Shown: positions 52,048 through 60,324 of the stretch, in pieces | How positions within the stretch are numbered: position 1 is the first letter of the stretch | Layout: each line of letters starts with the position of its first letter | Assembly: GCA_910589275.1 (NCBI GenBank) | Contig: CAJUTH010000021.1 | Coordinates: forward strand, 1-60,759 | Direction: 5' to 3' | Origin: an uncultured Dorea sp. | GTDB taxonomy: Bacteria; Bacillota; Clostridia; Lachnospirales; Lachnospiraceae | DNA: 60,759 nucleotides | Translations under genes and position numbers: made by a program | The notes under the pieces: model-generated | Told to the model about the DNA's origin: nothing | Seen by the model: the letters and a program-made list of their open reading frames with translations, nothing else | The model's database searches: none

Positions 52048-53367
52048 CTACAGTACGTTTCTTCCGTACATAGCATCCTGCTCTTTTCTCAGTTTGTAGA
52101 TCAGGGTCGTTTTATCAAGATCGATCATATCGTATGTAATCAAAGTTCCCTTCTTTACATCCTGTTTCATCACTGCCTTGTTTGTAACAAGACCAAACGG
52201 TACATATCCATTTGCATTAGACTCTTCAGCAGTCGCGATCGAACCATGTGTTGTAAATCCACCGATACCATCGATCGTCTGTCCAGCCTTCAAGTCAATC
52301 TTAGCTCTGGTAATACACTCAGATACAAGGCCGTTCTTAGCTACGCAGGTAGCGTCTCCCTCAATTACGGCTCTTGCAACTGAAAGAGGAGTCTCAAGAT
52401 TGCAAAGGTGATATGGACGGTACAGTGTCCACAAAGGACCCGGACCCATGCTGTGATATCCAAGCTGATATGCAATCTCTGCATTTGGTGTAGATACGGT
52501 TACAAATACTCCAGGAGCAATGCCGTTGATGTACTCAACAACACCATGTTTATTCAGGATACCGCCGTCTTTCTTAAGCTTTAAGATCTCGTTCATCTCC
52601 TTGATTCCCTCTGTACCCGGAGATGTCTTCGGTCCGTGTCCGCCGATCACATCCGGAACAAGCCCTGTGTAGTTAGACATAGCCGTCATCTCAACCATGG
52701 TCTTTGTTCCATCCTTAAATGCACACAGCATCTTTGGACTCATCTTACGGCGCGTAGCTTCCTCAAGGACTGTATCTGGGTTGCAGTCATAATCAATCTT
52801 ATTGTTCTTGCCCTTACCCATAACCTCTACGTTCAGTCCCATAGCCTTGGCAAAGCTGTACAAATGCATTACAGCGCCCGGCTCGTCTCCGTCGGAACCA
52901 GAGTAGATCACGCCTTCTTCTTCTGCTAATTTCTTAAGGTATGGCCCAATTACAACATCAGTTTCAACATTCAGCATGATAACGTGCTTTTTGTTTCTCA
53001 TAGCGTCCGTAGCAACCTTAGCGCCTACATCCGGCACGCCTGTAGCGTCGATCACGCACTCTACCAGGTTAGCCTGAGATACAAAATTCGCATCCTCGCA
53101 TGCAACATACTTGCCTGCTTCCATTGCTGCATTTGCCTGCTCTAATGTCTTAGCCTGTACGATATCTTCGTCTGAAACTTCTGCATATTTGAACGCATGT
53201 ACAGCATTCTCAATCTTGATGTCAGAAACAATCGCCGGCATCATGCCTTTCATGAGTACCATCTGTGTAACCATGCCGCGGCCCATCTGGCCGGCGCCTA
53301 CGATACCAACGCGGATAATCTTTCCGTCTTCTTCTCTCTTGAGAAGCTTTTTGTCCAAATTAAGCAT
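52048..53367 (-). CDS. Homoserine-dehydrogenase-like NAD(P)-binding oxidoreductase with C-terminal SAF domain
   Basis: A 439-residue protein. It begins with a Rossmann motif VGIVGAGQMGRGM, has a CVIDATGVPDVGAKVA segment, and ends in a SAF domain (YDMIDLDKTTL). This is the COG4091 group, whose substrate is unsettled. In this operon (glucitol PTS) the usual sorbitol-6-phosphate dehydrogenase SrlD is missing, so this enzyme may take that role or act on another sugar acid or polyol phosphate. AGGAGAG precedes the ATG. Confidence 0.72.
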   Translation of the reverse strand: MLNLDKKLLKREEDGKIIRVGIVGAGQMGRGMVTQMVLMKGMMPAIVSDIKIENAVHAFKYAEVSDEDIVQAKTLEQANAAMEAGKYVACEDANFVSQANLVECVIDATGVPDVGAKVATDAMRNKKHVIMLNVETDVVIGPYLKKLAEEEGVIYSGSDGDEPGAVMHLYSFAKAMGLNVEVMGKGKNNKIDYDCNPDTVLEEATRRKMSPKMLCAFKDGTKTMVEMTAMSNYTGLVPDVIGGHGPKTSPGTEGIKEMNEILKLKKDGGILNKHGVVEYINGIAPGVFVTVSTPNAEIAYQLGYHSMGPGPLWTLYRPYHLCNLETPLSVARAVIEGDATCVAKNGLVSECITRAKIDLKAGQTIDGIGGFTTHGSIATAEESNANGYVPFGLVTNKAVMKQDVKKGTLITYDMIDLDKTTLIYKLRKEQDAMYGRNVL

Positions 53368-53406
53368 AATTCATCTCTCCTTATCTACATTAAAATAATA
53401 AATTAA

Positions 53407-53778
53407 TTAAAAAATACAAATCTCTGCGCCTTCTTTGAGGTCTTCTTCGGTTATCACATCACAGCCCTCAAGCATGATGCATCCCGGAAGAGCCGCTTCC
53501 GAGCCGCCTGCAAAGTTCACTGTACAGTGTCCCATTTCTCTCAAAGTGTACGGCGCTTCAATACCGACTGCAGTAATAACAAACTCTTTTCCTGCAATCT
53601 TCATGGTATCGCCTACCATAGGATCTCCCCATATCTCCGACTTGGTATGAAGCACGGAAATATCTGCAAGCTCCTGCGGTGCATCCTCATTAAAGAGGAT
53701 AAAGAATTTGTTATCCGGATCGTCCAGAAACGAAAGCGCTTCCGGCCCGTGTCCTACAACCTTAACTTGAAATTTCAT
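53407..53778 (-). CDS. srlB: PTS glucitol/sorbitol-specific IIA component
   Basis: A 123-residue EIIA-Gut. It opens FQVKVVGHGPEALSF and contains GDTMKIAGKEFVITAVG, with the conserved histidine in the N-terminal VVGHGPEAL or the middle HTKSEIWG stretch. It is the phosphate acceptor from HPr for the glucitol system. It follows srlE by 50 nt. Confidence 0.88.
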   Translation of the reverse strand: MKFQVKVVGHGPEALSFLDDPDNKFFILFNEDAPQELADISVLHTKSEIWGDPMVGDTMKIAGKEFVITAVGIEAPYTLREMGHCTVNFAGGSEAALPGCIMLEGCDVITEEDLKEGAEICIF

Positions 53779-53828
53779 ACAATTTCTCCTCTCGAATTAC
53801 AAAAGCTTTTTAATCATTTTCTTACGGT

Positions 53829-54833
53829 CTAAAACATTCCAATACTAAATACAAATGCAAGCAGTACGGAAAGAGGACCGGTAATCATACGCTCGAACAA
53901 TACTGCAGGAACACCAAGTTCGATAGTCTCAGGCTCAGCATCTCCAAGAGAAAGTCCTACCGGAACGAAGTCGCCGCCAACCTGCGCGTCAATCGCGAAC
54001 AATGCGCAAAGAGCATATTTTGCAGGAATTGCGCCGGTAGCGAACTGAGCGCCAAGCAGCGTACCTACAACCTGAGCAATAACCGCGCCAGGCCCAAGGA
54101 TCGGCGACAGGAACGGCAGACCGCAGATGAAGGAAATAACGATCATTCCCGGAAGTGTTCCACAAAGCGGAGCAACTGTGTTAGCAATTATATCGCCAAG
54201 TCCGCTGGCGCTGATAATACCAAGTAATGTAGCTGTAAACGCCATGAATGGAAGGATATTCTTGATCACCATGTCGATGGTCTCACGTCCTGCTGCAAAG
54301 AACTTATTTACAACAGCTCCAACGCCCTTACCAATCCGAACAACGATGCCCTGCTTCTGTCCAGCCTGGGCTGCGGCAATCTCTTCCTTAGCCTGAGCCT
54401 TTGTCTTCGGGCCGTTGTCAGCTTTTGCCTCTGCCTGTTTAGCGGCAGCCGCCTCTACTGCAGAACCGTCTGCATAAGAGATGTCGCTCTCCGTTACGCC
54501 GGATACATAATTATCCTCTTTGATAAACTGCGCAAGAGGACCGGACTGTCCAACCTGCATCAGATTAACGGTAAAGATACCTTTCTTCGGATATACGCCG
54601 CAGCGTGCAGTACCGCCGCAGTCAACGACTGCTACCATAACTTCATCATCCGGGCATCCGGTTTTGAATCCGTCAACTACTTCTCCGCCTGTCATATCTG
54701 CGATAAGCTGTGCTACCGGAGTAATTCCTCCGCCTGTTACATTCAGGACCTTATGGCATTTCTCTGTCGGCGTAATAGTCAGAGGACCGCCCCATCCGCC
54801 TGTTCCAGCTTTGATTGTAATAGATTTATACAT
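53829..54833 (-). CDS. srlE: PTS glucitol/sorbitol-specific IIBC component
   Basis: A 334-residue protein from the ATG at 54833 (GAGGAGG upstream). The EIIB domain is N-terminal (ITIKAGTGGWGGPL and FKTGCPDDEVMVAVVDCGGTARCG, cysteines near 72 and 84), a linker rich in Ala/Lys/Gln follows (about residues 130-165), then membrane segments (about 180-334) of the EIIC C-terminal type. It works with the srlA protein to import and phosphorylate glucitol. Confidence 0.9.
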   Translation of the reverse strand: MYKSITIKAGTGGWGGPLTITPTEKCHKVLNVTGGGITPVAQLIADMTGGEVVDGFKTGCPDDEVMVAVVDCGGTARCGVYPKKGIFTVNLMQVGQSGPLAQFIKEDNYVSGVTESDISYADGSAVEAAAAKQAEAKADNGPKTKAQAKEEIAAAQAGQKQGIVVRIGKGVGAVVNKFFAAGRETIDMVIKNILPFMAFTATLLGIISASGLGDIIANTVAPLCGTLPGMIVISFICGLPFLSPILGPGAVIAQVVGTLLGAQFATGAIPAKYALCALFAIDAQVGGDFVPVGLSLGDAEPETIELGVPAVLFERMITGPLSVLLAFVFSIGMF

Positions 54834-54855
54834 AATTTGACCTCCTCTCAACTAA

Positions 54856-55374
54856 TTAAGCACTCTTCTTTGCCATTGAAGCATAGATTTTCTCACATAA
54901 GATACCGCGGATCAGAATAACAACAAGACCGCAAAGGAAATATCTTACTGCAAGACCTGCAGTTGCATAACCAGCCTCAGCAACGCCTGCTGAAATACCT
55001 GTCCATACGAACAGCTCGCCTGCATTAGCATGAGGGAAGAGTCCCGTAATCGGGTGAACGAAACTTACCGCCGCATCGTAAAATGCCGGTTTGTACTTCT
55101 CATCCAGGAAACGTCCAAATGTATAACATGCTGGATTCGCAAGGAAAAATACTGCCAGCAGAGGAAGCAATGTATACCGAAGTACCATATATTTGGTAAT
55201 CTTCTGAGCAAAATTCTCAACATTCTCCGTACCAACAATCTTGATGATCGAGTTAACCGCCGTCATCAGACACACTACAAGCGGGATAATGCCGGTAACC
55301 CAGCCTACAAATGTGTCGCCGCCTGCTTGAAATAGACCTATAAATCCACTTGCCACATTAGAAATAAATTCCAT
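54856..55374 (-). CDS. srlA: PTS glucitol/sorbitol-specific IIC component
   Basis: A 172-residue membrane protein with about four segments (FVGWVTGIIPLVVCLMTAV at the start, a conserved RYTLLPLLAVFFLANPACY). It supplies the N-terminal membrane half of the glucitol permease. GGAGGAGAG precedes the ATG. It is the first structural gene after the SorC-type regulator; 144 nt between them include a TATAAT on the minus strand. Confidence 0.9.
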   Translation of the reverse strand: MEFISNVASGFIGLFQAGGDTFVGWVTGIIPLVVCLMTAVNSIIKIVGTENVENFAQKITKYMVLRYTLLPLLAVFFLANPACYTFGRFLDEKYKPAFYDAAVSFVHPITGLFPHANAGELFVWTGISAGVAEAGYATAGLAVRYFLCGLVVILIRGILCEKIYASMAKKSA

Positions 55375-55395
55375 AGTCTCTCCTCCATTTACTCA

Positions 55396-55424
55396 ATTAT
55401 AGTATCCTGTATATATAAAATGGC
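55396..55424 (-). promoter_or_regulatory. Candidate promoter of srlA
   Basis: TATAAT on the minus strand (55396-55401) lies 22 nt before the srlA start; the -35 (CCATTT, 17 nt upstream) is weak, fitting an activated promoter. Confidence 0.4.
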
Positions 55425-55518
55425 TGTCATGCACCGTACCGCCCTCTCCACATCCGGGCCCTTGATCCAGATTGGGTTTCCCCGCATTTCTGCCATCTAT
55501 ATATCTGTCTTTGCCGCC

Positions 55519-56484
55519 TTACAGCAGCTTCTCGGCCGCATCAATATTCGTGATCAGCATATTGATGTATCCGCCCTTAATTGCCCCTCTGATCGCCTCT
55601 GCTTTATTCTCCCCTCCCGCAATAGCAATCCGGTTCCTCACCCTGCGGATCATCTCCGGCGGGATTCCCGCCACCCGGTCATTAAACTGCCTGAACTTCT
55701 CCGTATCTCCATCCTTGTCAAAGAAATGGAGGGCAATGTCCCCTACCAGTCCTTCCTCCGCAAAATGCTCTAATTCTTTCTCCGTAATATATCCCGCCTG
55801 TACCAGTGTTGACTCCACTTTGTGGGGGATACCGATTCCCATAATCACCGTATCCAGCTTCCGGAAATCGTCAAATATGTAGCTGACCGCCTTCTCTTTC
55901 AGAAAGGACTGCATAACCGTCTTCTCTGAAAATACTGCCGGCGACAAAAACTGTGTATAGCTGCCGCCGAACTTACCGGCAAATTCCAAGGCAATCTGAT
56001 TGCTCTGCACATCTACCTTATCCACGGTACTCTGGCTAATTCCTCCCACCAGCGGCACAAACATATAGTGATTGTCTTTGCTGAACACCCGGTTCGTCTT
56101 CACCACATTGTGCAAGGTATGCCCCATGGAAACGCCAATACAGTCGCCGTCTTTAAAAAACTGGGATAGATAAAGGGCCGCCCGCTCATACATTCTAGAA
56201 ACCGATTCTGTCTTCGTGTCCAGCGCGCTGCTCTCTACTACAATGGCTTCCTTCAAACCATACTTGCGCTCTAACGCCTTCTCCAGCTTATTATAAGAAA
56301 ACTGAACCGGATTAATCACCTCCACCCGGACAATTCCGCTTTCCTTGCCCTTCTGGAGCATCCGCGAAACTGTCGCCCTGGAAATCCCCAAATAGTCACT
56401 GACCTCCTGCTGACGCATATCATCTTCATAATACAAACTGCAAACCTTATAAATCAAACGCCAATCATCAACTATTTTCTTCAT
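55519..56484 (-). CDS. SorC/DeoR-type sugar-binding transcriptional regulator
   Basis: A 321-residue regulator. The N-terminal helix-turn-helix has MRQQEVSDYLGISRATVSRML near residues 23-43, and the rest is the SorC sugar-binding domain (DCIGVSMGHTL, VPLVGG, VGDIALHFFDKDGD, GIPPEMIRRVRNRIAIAGG). It binds a sugar phosphate and controls the downstream srlA-E-B-oxidoreductase-gutM genes. It is co-directional with its operon. Confidence 0.9.
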   Translation of the reverse strand: MKKIVDDWRLIYKVCSLYYEDDMRQQEVSDYLGISRATVSRMLQKGKESGIVRVEVINPVQFSYNKLEKALERKYGLKEAIVVESSALDTKTESVSRMYERAALYLSQFFKDGDCIGVSMGHTLHNVVKTNRVFSKDNHYMFVPLVGGISQSTVDKVDVQSNQIALEFAGKFGGSYTQFLSPAVFSEKTVMQSFLKEKAVSYIFDDFRKLDTVIMGIGIPHKVESTLVQAGYITEKELEHFAEEGLVGDIALHFFDKDGDTEKFRQFNDRVAGIPPEMIRRVRNRIAIAGGENKAEAIRGAIKGGYINMLITNIDAAEKLL

Positions 56485-56576
56485 CCGGTCTCCTCTCGCT
56501 TTCTGTTATTGATTTTACCCAAAAAATGTTTTTATATCAATACATGAATTGTGAATTTTTGTCTAAGTTCCCAATT

Positions 56577-56605
56577 TTATAAATTGTATTTTTACATTTG
56601 TTCAA
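56577..56605 (-). promoter_or_regulatory. Candidate promoter of the SorC-type regulator
   Basis: On the minus strand TTGAAC (56600-56605), a 17-nt spacer and TTATAA (56577-56582), in an AT-rich 154-bp gap with several TTGTAT/ATACAA half sites. Confidence 0.45.
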
Positions 56606-56638
56606 TACTTTTGTATAAATTGATAAAATTATAACAAA

Positions 56639-57340
56639 CTATAGCTCCCGTCCCCTTAAAATAACCTCTGCCACAAATAAATCGTCCATGGTGGTAATTT
56701 TAAGGTTCTCATAGGAACCCTCCACCATCTTCACCCGGCACTTTCCGTGCATTTCCACGATCATGGCGTCATCGGTAATGCCTTCCATACTGCCCCTTCT
56801 GACCGCGTCATGAGCCTCTCTGATCACGTGGTAGCGGAATACCTGAGGCGTCTGTACGCTCCAAACCCGGCTTCTCTTTGGCGTTTTTGTAACAAACTGT
56901 TCCCGGTCCAAAATCTTTATCGTATCCTTTGCGGGCATCCCTACCGCACAGGCTCCGGTCTGCTTAACTGCGTCCAGCGCTCGTTTTAACATTTCTCTGT
57001 CAATAAAGGGTCTTGTACCGTCATGGATGTACACGAAGTCTGTATTTCTGCACGCCAATAAGCCGGCGTATACGGAATCATACCGCTCCTTACCGCCGAC
57101 TACTACTTTTCTTACTTTACGGAACCCATACTTATCAACAATATTCTTCTGGCAGTAATCTACGCAGTCGCTGCTTGTCACAAGAATGATATCCTGTATA
57201 AAAGACGCCCTCTCAAAGCATTCCAACGAGTAATAAACGATCGGCTTTCCCGCAATATTTAAAAACTGCTTCTTCACCTTGCTTTTCATCCTGCGTCCCT
57301 GTCCTGCCGCCAGAACAATTGCTGTACATCGTTCTTTCAT
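56639..57340 (-). CDS. ispD: IspD, 2-C-methyl-D-erythritol 4-phosphate cytidylyltransferase
   Basis: A 233-residue enzyme with the CTP-binding loop VLAAGQGRRMKSKVKKQFL near residues 10-28 and the conserved HDGTRPFID near 105. It transfers CMP to methylerythritol phosphate in the MEP isoprenoid pathway. Close homologues make CDP-ribitol or CDP-glycerol (TarI), but context here is a housekeeping block, favouring IspD. It directly follows the tsaD stop with no spacer. Confidence 0.88.
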   Translation of the reverse strand: MKERCTAIVLAAGQGRRMKSKVKKQFLNIAGKPIVYYSLECFERASFIQDIILVTSSDCVDYCQKNIVDKYGFRKVRKVVVGGKERYDSVYAGLLACRNTDFVYIHDGTRPFIDREMLKRALDAVKQTGACAVGMPAKDTIKILDREQFVTKTPKRSRVWSVQTPQVFRYHVIREAHDAVRRGSMEGITDDAMIVEMHGKCRVKMVEGSYENLKITTMDDLFVAEVILRGREL

Positions 57341-58369
57341 TTATCGTTCTCCTAATTTTAAGTTCGACACCGCATTCAGGTCCCATCCATGTCTGGTTCC
57401 GTTCCGATATTCATAATACGCAGCCGCCCCGATCATCGCCGCATTATCGGTACAGTATACCGGCGGCGGATAATAAAAGATAACTCCCTGTTTCTCACAC
57501 GCCTCCTTCATCGCGCTGCGCAGAGCGCTGTTTGCGGCAACCCCGCCTGCGATCGCAAATTTGTCTGCCCCAAATTCGCGGACTGCATGCATGGCCTTCT
57601 CCACCAACACGTCGATCACCGCCTTCTGAAAAGAAGCCGCCACATCCGCCTGCTTCCAGCTTATCCCCTTCATCTGGCAGCCGTTGATATAATTGAGCAC
57701 CGCCGATTTCACGCCGCTAAAGCTGAAATCATAGGGAGAATCCCCCACATGCGCCCTTGGGAAAAAGACTGCCTCCGGATTTCCTTCCTTTGACACTTTA
57801 TCAATCTTCGGCCCTCCCGGATATCCCAGACCGATGGCTCTTGCTACCTTGTCAAATGCCTCTCCCGCCGCGTCGTCTCTGGTTCTCCCAATGATATGAA
57901 ACCTTCCGTAATCCTCCGCCCGGACCAGATGGGTATGTCCGCCGGAAACCACAAGGCAGAGAAAAGGCGGCTCCAGCTCCGGATGCGCAATATAATTGGC
58001 TGCAATATGCCCTTCAATATGGTGCACACCGATCAGCGGCTTATGAGCCGCATAAGCAATTGCCTTTGCCTCCGCGACTCCCACCAGCAGCGCTCCCACA
58101 AGGCCGGGGCCATAGGTCACGCTTACTGCGTCAATCTCCTGAAGGGTTACCCCCGCCTCAGAAAGTGCGGCCAGAATTACCTGATTAATCTTCTCAATAT
58201 GCTTTCTGGACGCAATCTCCGGCACTACGCCTCCGTACAGCGTGTGCAGCTCGATCTGGGAAAAAATAATATTCGACAAAACCTCCCGGCCGTTCTTTAC
58301 GACTGCCGCCGCCGTCTCGTCGCAGGAGCTCTCAATTGCCAGAATTAACACGTCTTTTCTTTCTTCCAT
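57341..58369 (-). CDS. tsaD: TsaD, tRNA N6-adenosine threonylcarbamoyltransferase
   Basis: A 342-residue ASKHA-fold protein. IESSCDETAAAVV is the phosphate-binding motif at the N-terminus. Metal-binding His117 and His121 are in HHIEGHIAANY, and VSGGHTHLV follows. It transfers the threonylcarbamoyl group to A37 of ANN-decoding tRNAs, with TsaB and TsaE. tsaB is at the end of this window, separated by rnz, a small gene and rimI. Confidence 0.96.
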   Translation of the reverse strand: MEERKDVLILAIESSCDETAAAVVKNGREVLSNIIFSQIELHTLYGGVVPEIASRKHIEKINQVILAALSEAGVTLQEIDAVSVTYGPGLVGALLVGVAEAKAIAYAAHKPLIGVHHIEGHIAANYIAHPELEPPFLCLVVSGGHTHLVRAEDYGRFHIIGRTRDDAAGEAFDKVARAIGLGYPGGPKIDKVSKEGNPEAVFFPRAHVGDSPYDFSFSGVKSAVLNYINGCQMKGISWKQADVAASFQKAVIDVLVEKAMHAVREFGADKFAIAGGVAANSALRSAMKEACEKQGVIFYYPPPVYCTDNAAMIGAAAYYEYRNGTRHGWDLNAVSNLKLGER

Positions 58370-58371
58370 AT

Positions 58372-59283
58372 CTAAGCCTCCTCGAATACGAGTTCTGTTG
58401 TCTGTCCGTCTTTGGCCGCCAGGGCGCCTCCGAATATCGCCCGAACATCCTTCATATATTCTTCCGGATAGCTAAGCGACGGACTATAATGGGTCAGCCA
58501 CATTTCCTTCACTCCCGCCGCTTTCGCGATTTCCGCCGCCTCATAAAATGTCATGTGCTTATATTCCTTTGCCTTCTTCAGCTTCTCCTTCTCCCCATAC
58601 ATGCCTTCACAGACAAACAAATCCGCGCCTCTGGCATTTTCTTTCATGGAATCCGTCGGCCTGGTATCTGTGGCATAGGCAATCTTCAGCCCCTTTCTGG
58701 CGGGGCCTAACACCATATCCGGCGTAAATACACGGCCGTCTTCTACAACCGTTTCCCCCTTCTGTAAAATTCCCCAGAAACGTTTAGGAATCCCGGCCGC
58801 CTCCGCCCGGGCCACATCAAACCTTCCCGCCCGGTCAACTTCTATGGTATACCCATAACAGGGCACATTATGATTCACACGGAAAGCCTTGAGCCGGTAA
58901 CCATTCATCTCAAATACCTGTTCCCACCCCATGATTTCTTTGTAAATAATTTTAAATGGCAGCTCCGGTGCAATGACGCGCAAGGCGCCCACAACTCTTT
59001 CAAGACCCTTCGGCCCGATCAGGGTAAGGGGTTCGGTCCGATCCGCATTTCCCATAGTAAGAAGCATTCCCGGCAGCCCGCTGATATGATCTCCATGGTA
59101 ATGGGTAAAACAGATTACATCGATGGGCTTAAAGCTCCACCCCTTTTCCTTTATTGCAATCTGGGTTCCCTCTCCGCAGTCGATCAAAAGACTGCTGCCA
59201 TTATAACGCACCATCAGCGACGTGAGCCACCGATAGGGAAGCGGCATCATACCGCCTGTCCCCAGCAAACATACATCTAACAT
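58372..59283 (-). CDS. rnz: Ribonuclease Z
   Basis: A 303-residue metallo-beta-lactamase-fold nuclease. The zinc motif THYHGDH spans residues 60-66, and later GTDTRPTDS-like and HMTFYEAAEIA segments provide further ligands. It trims the 3' end of tRNA precursors. The tRNA-Ser here lacks an encoded CCA, in keeping with RNase Z processing. It starts 2 nt upstream of tsaD's start region and ends close by it. Confidence 0.95.
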   Translation of the reverse strand: MLDVCLLGTGGMMPLPYRWLTSLMVRYNGSSLLIDCGEGTQIAIKEKGWSFKPIDVICFTHYHGDHISGLPGMLLTMGNADRTEPLTLIGPKGLERVVGALRVIAPELPFKIIYKEIMGWEQVFEMNGYRLKAFRVNHNVPCYGYTIEVDRAGRFDVARAEAAGIPKRFWGILQKGETVVEDGRVFTPDMVLGPARKGLKIAYATDTRPTDSMKENARGADLFVCEGMYGEKEKLKKAKEYKHMTFYEAAEIAKAAGVKEMWLTHYSPSLSYPEEYMKDVRAIFGGALAAKDGQTTELVFEEA

Positions 59284-59291
59284 CCTATCCT

Positions 59292-59519
59292 CTACTTTCC
59301 AATGGGAAGCCGAAATGTGGCGACAAATTCATCATAGCATTTTTCACAAAGGTCAAAGCTGTCCACCTGATTGTCCTTTTCTGAAAAATATCCCCACCGT
59401 TTGTCAACGGATAACACATCCTCCTGCAGACGGCCGTCTGCCGCTTTAATCTCTCTTCCGCATTTATTGCAAATAATCTTACTGATTTCTTTCGTTTCTT
59501 TCCTCTGATACTGGCGCAT
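59292..59519 (-). CDS. Small zinc-ribbon protein, function unknown
   Basis: A 75-residue protein with CNKCGREI near residue 17 and CEKCYDEF near 57, a two-CxxC zinc ribbon. GGAGGAAAAC precedes the ATG. It is first in the unit ending with ispD (zinc-ribbon, rnz, tsaD, ispD). No function can be assigned. Confidence 0.75.
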   Translation of the reverse strand: MRQYQRKETKEISKIICNKCGREIKAADGRLQEDVLSVDKRWGYFSEKDNQVDSFDLCEKCYDEFVATFRLPIGK

Positions 59520-59597
59520 AGTTTTCCTCCTAGAGTGAAATATTATTGCCGCCGCAAACGCTTACTTCGTAAGCTGCGTTCGCCGCTGTACGCCTAT

Positions 59598-59626
59598 ATT
59601 ATATCGGCCGGATCCCATAGTTTCTA
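59598..59626 (-). promoter_or_regulatory. Promoter of the zinc-ribbon-rnz-tsaD-ispD unit
   Basis: On the minus strand TATAAT (59598-59603) with TAGAAA 17 nt upstream (59621-59626). It lies between the rimI stop and the next gene. A small GCTTAC-TTC-GTAAGC hairpin lies near 59560 in the leader. Confidence 0.5.
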
Positions 59627-59666
59627 GTGGGAAGTGCTTCCTTTCCTGTCAATTATTTGTTACCGG

Positions 59667-60110
59667 TTACTTTCCCAGCTCACAGCTCATGAGGATTCCG
59701 TCCTCCACAGGATCGGAATAATAGTTCCTGCGGACTCCGTCCCTCACAAAGCCCTGCTTCTCATAGAACCTGCAGGCGCTCTCATTGCTCTCTCTTACAT
59801 CCAGAAGAAGTTTATTCACTCCGTTGTCCTCACAGAGGCATTCCAGCTCTCTCAGCATCTTAGAGGCAACCCCTTGCCTTCTGTATGCGTCGTCTACTGC
59901 AATCCGGGCAATCTCGCCGTCCTCCAGCACATAATACAATATCAGATATCCAATCAGCTTCCTGTCCTCATAAGCTAAAAGAACCATGGTCTGCTTCTGC
60001 TCCAGCGTCTCCATGATCGCCCTCTCGCTCCATGCATCGGCAAATATCCTCCGCTCCAGCTCTGCCACATCTGTCACATCTTCTCTCCGCATTTTCCGGA
60101 TACAAAACAT
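59667..60110 (-). CDS. rimI: RimI-type ribosomal protein alanine acetyltransferase
   Basis: A 147-residue GNAT protein from the ATG at 60110 (AGGAGGG upstream). The acetyl-CoA-binding stretch is IAVDDAYRRQGVASKML, and it contains NESACRFYEKQGF typical of RimI. It acetylates the N-terminal alanine of ribosomal protein bS18 and possibly others. It commonly follows tsaB in Firmicutes, as here (after 214 nt of structured spacer). Confidence 0.92.
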   Translation of the reverse strand: MFCIRKMRREDVTDVAELERRIFADAWSERAIMETLEQKQTMVLLAYEDRKLIGYLILYYVLEDGEIARIAVDDAYRRQGVASKMLRELECLCEDNGVNKLLLDVRESNESACRFYEKQGFVRDGVRRNYYSDPVEDGILMSCELGK

Positions 60111-60140
60111 CGTAACCCTCCTACTCCAGCCCGCTGTCAA

Positions 60141-60324
60141 TCCTGTCCCTGCCTTCCCCGACGCTGTTTATCTGTACCGTACCGTTGCTGTTCACTGCGT
60201 TCACAGCAACTTTCGCAAATCCATTTGAAATTCGCTTTGCGAATGGGATTTGCTCACACCTGAATCACTTTCTTACGTACTTTGCAGTAAATGCAAAGTA
60301 CTGTGGGAACAGCAGCCTCCACTA
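60141..60324. repeat. Three successive hairpins in the tsaB-rimI spacer
   Basis: GTTGCTGT/ACAGCAAC (60184-60191 with 60203-60210), GCAAATCC-ATTCGC/GCGAAT-GGATTTGC (60215-60253) and GTACTTTGCA/TGCAAAGTAC (60277-60286 with 60292-60301) are all perfect or nearly so. No T run follows on the minus strand. They lie in a 184-nt gap that in most relatives is much shorter. Confidence 0.65.
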
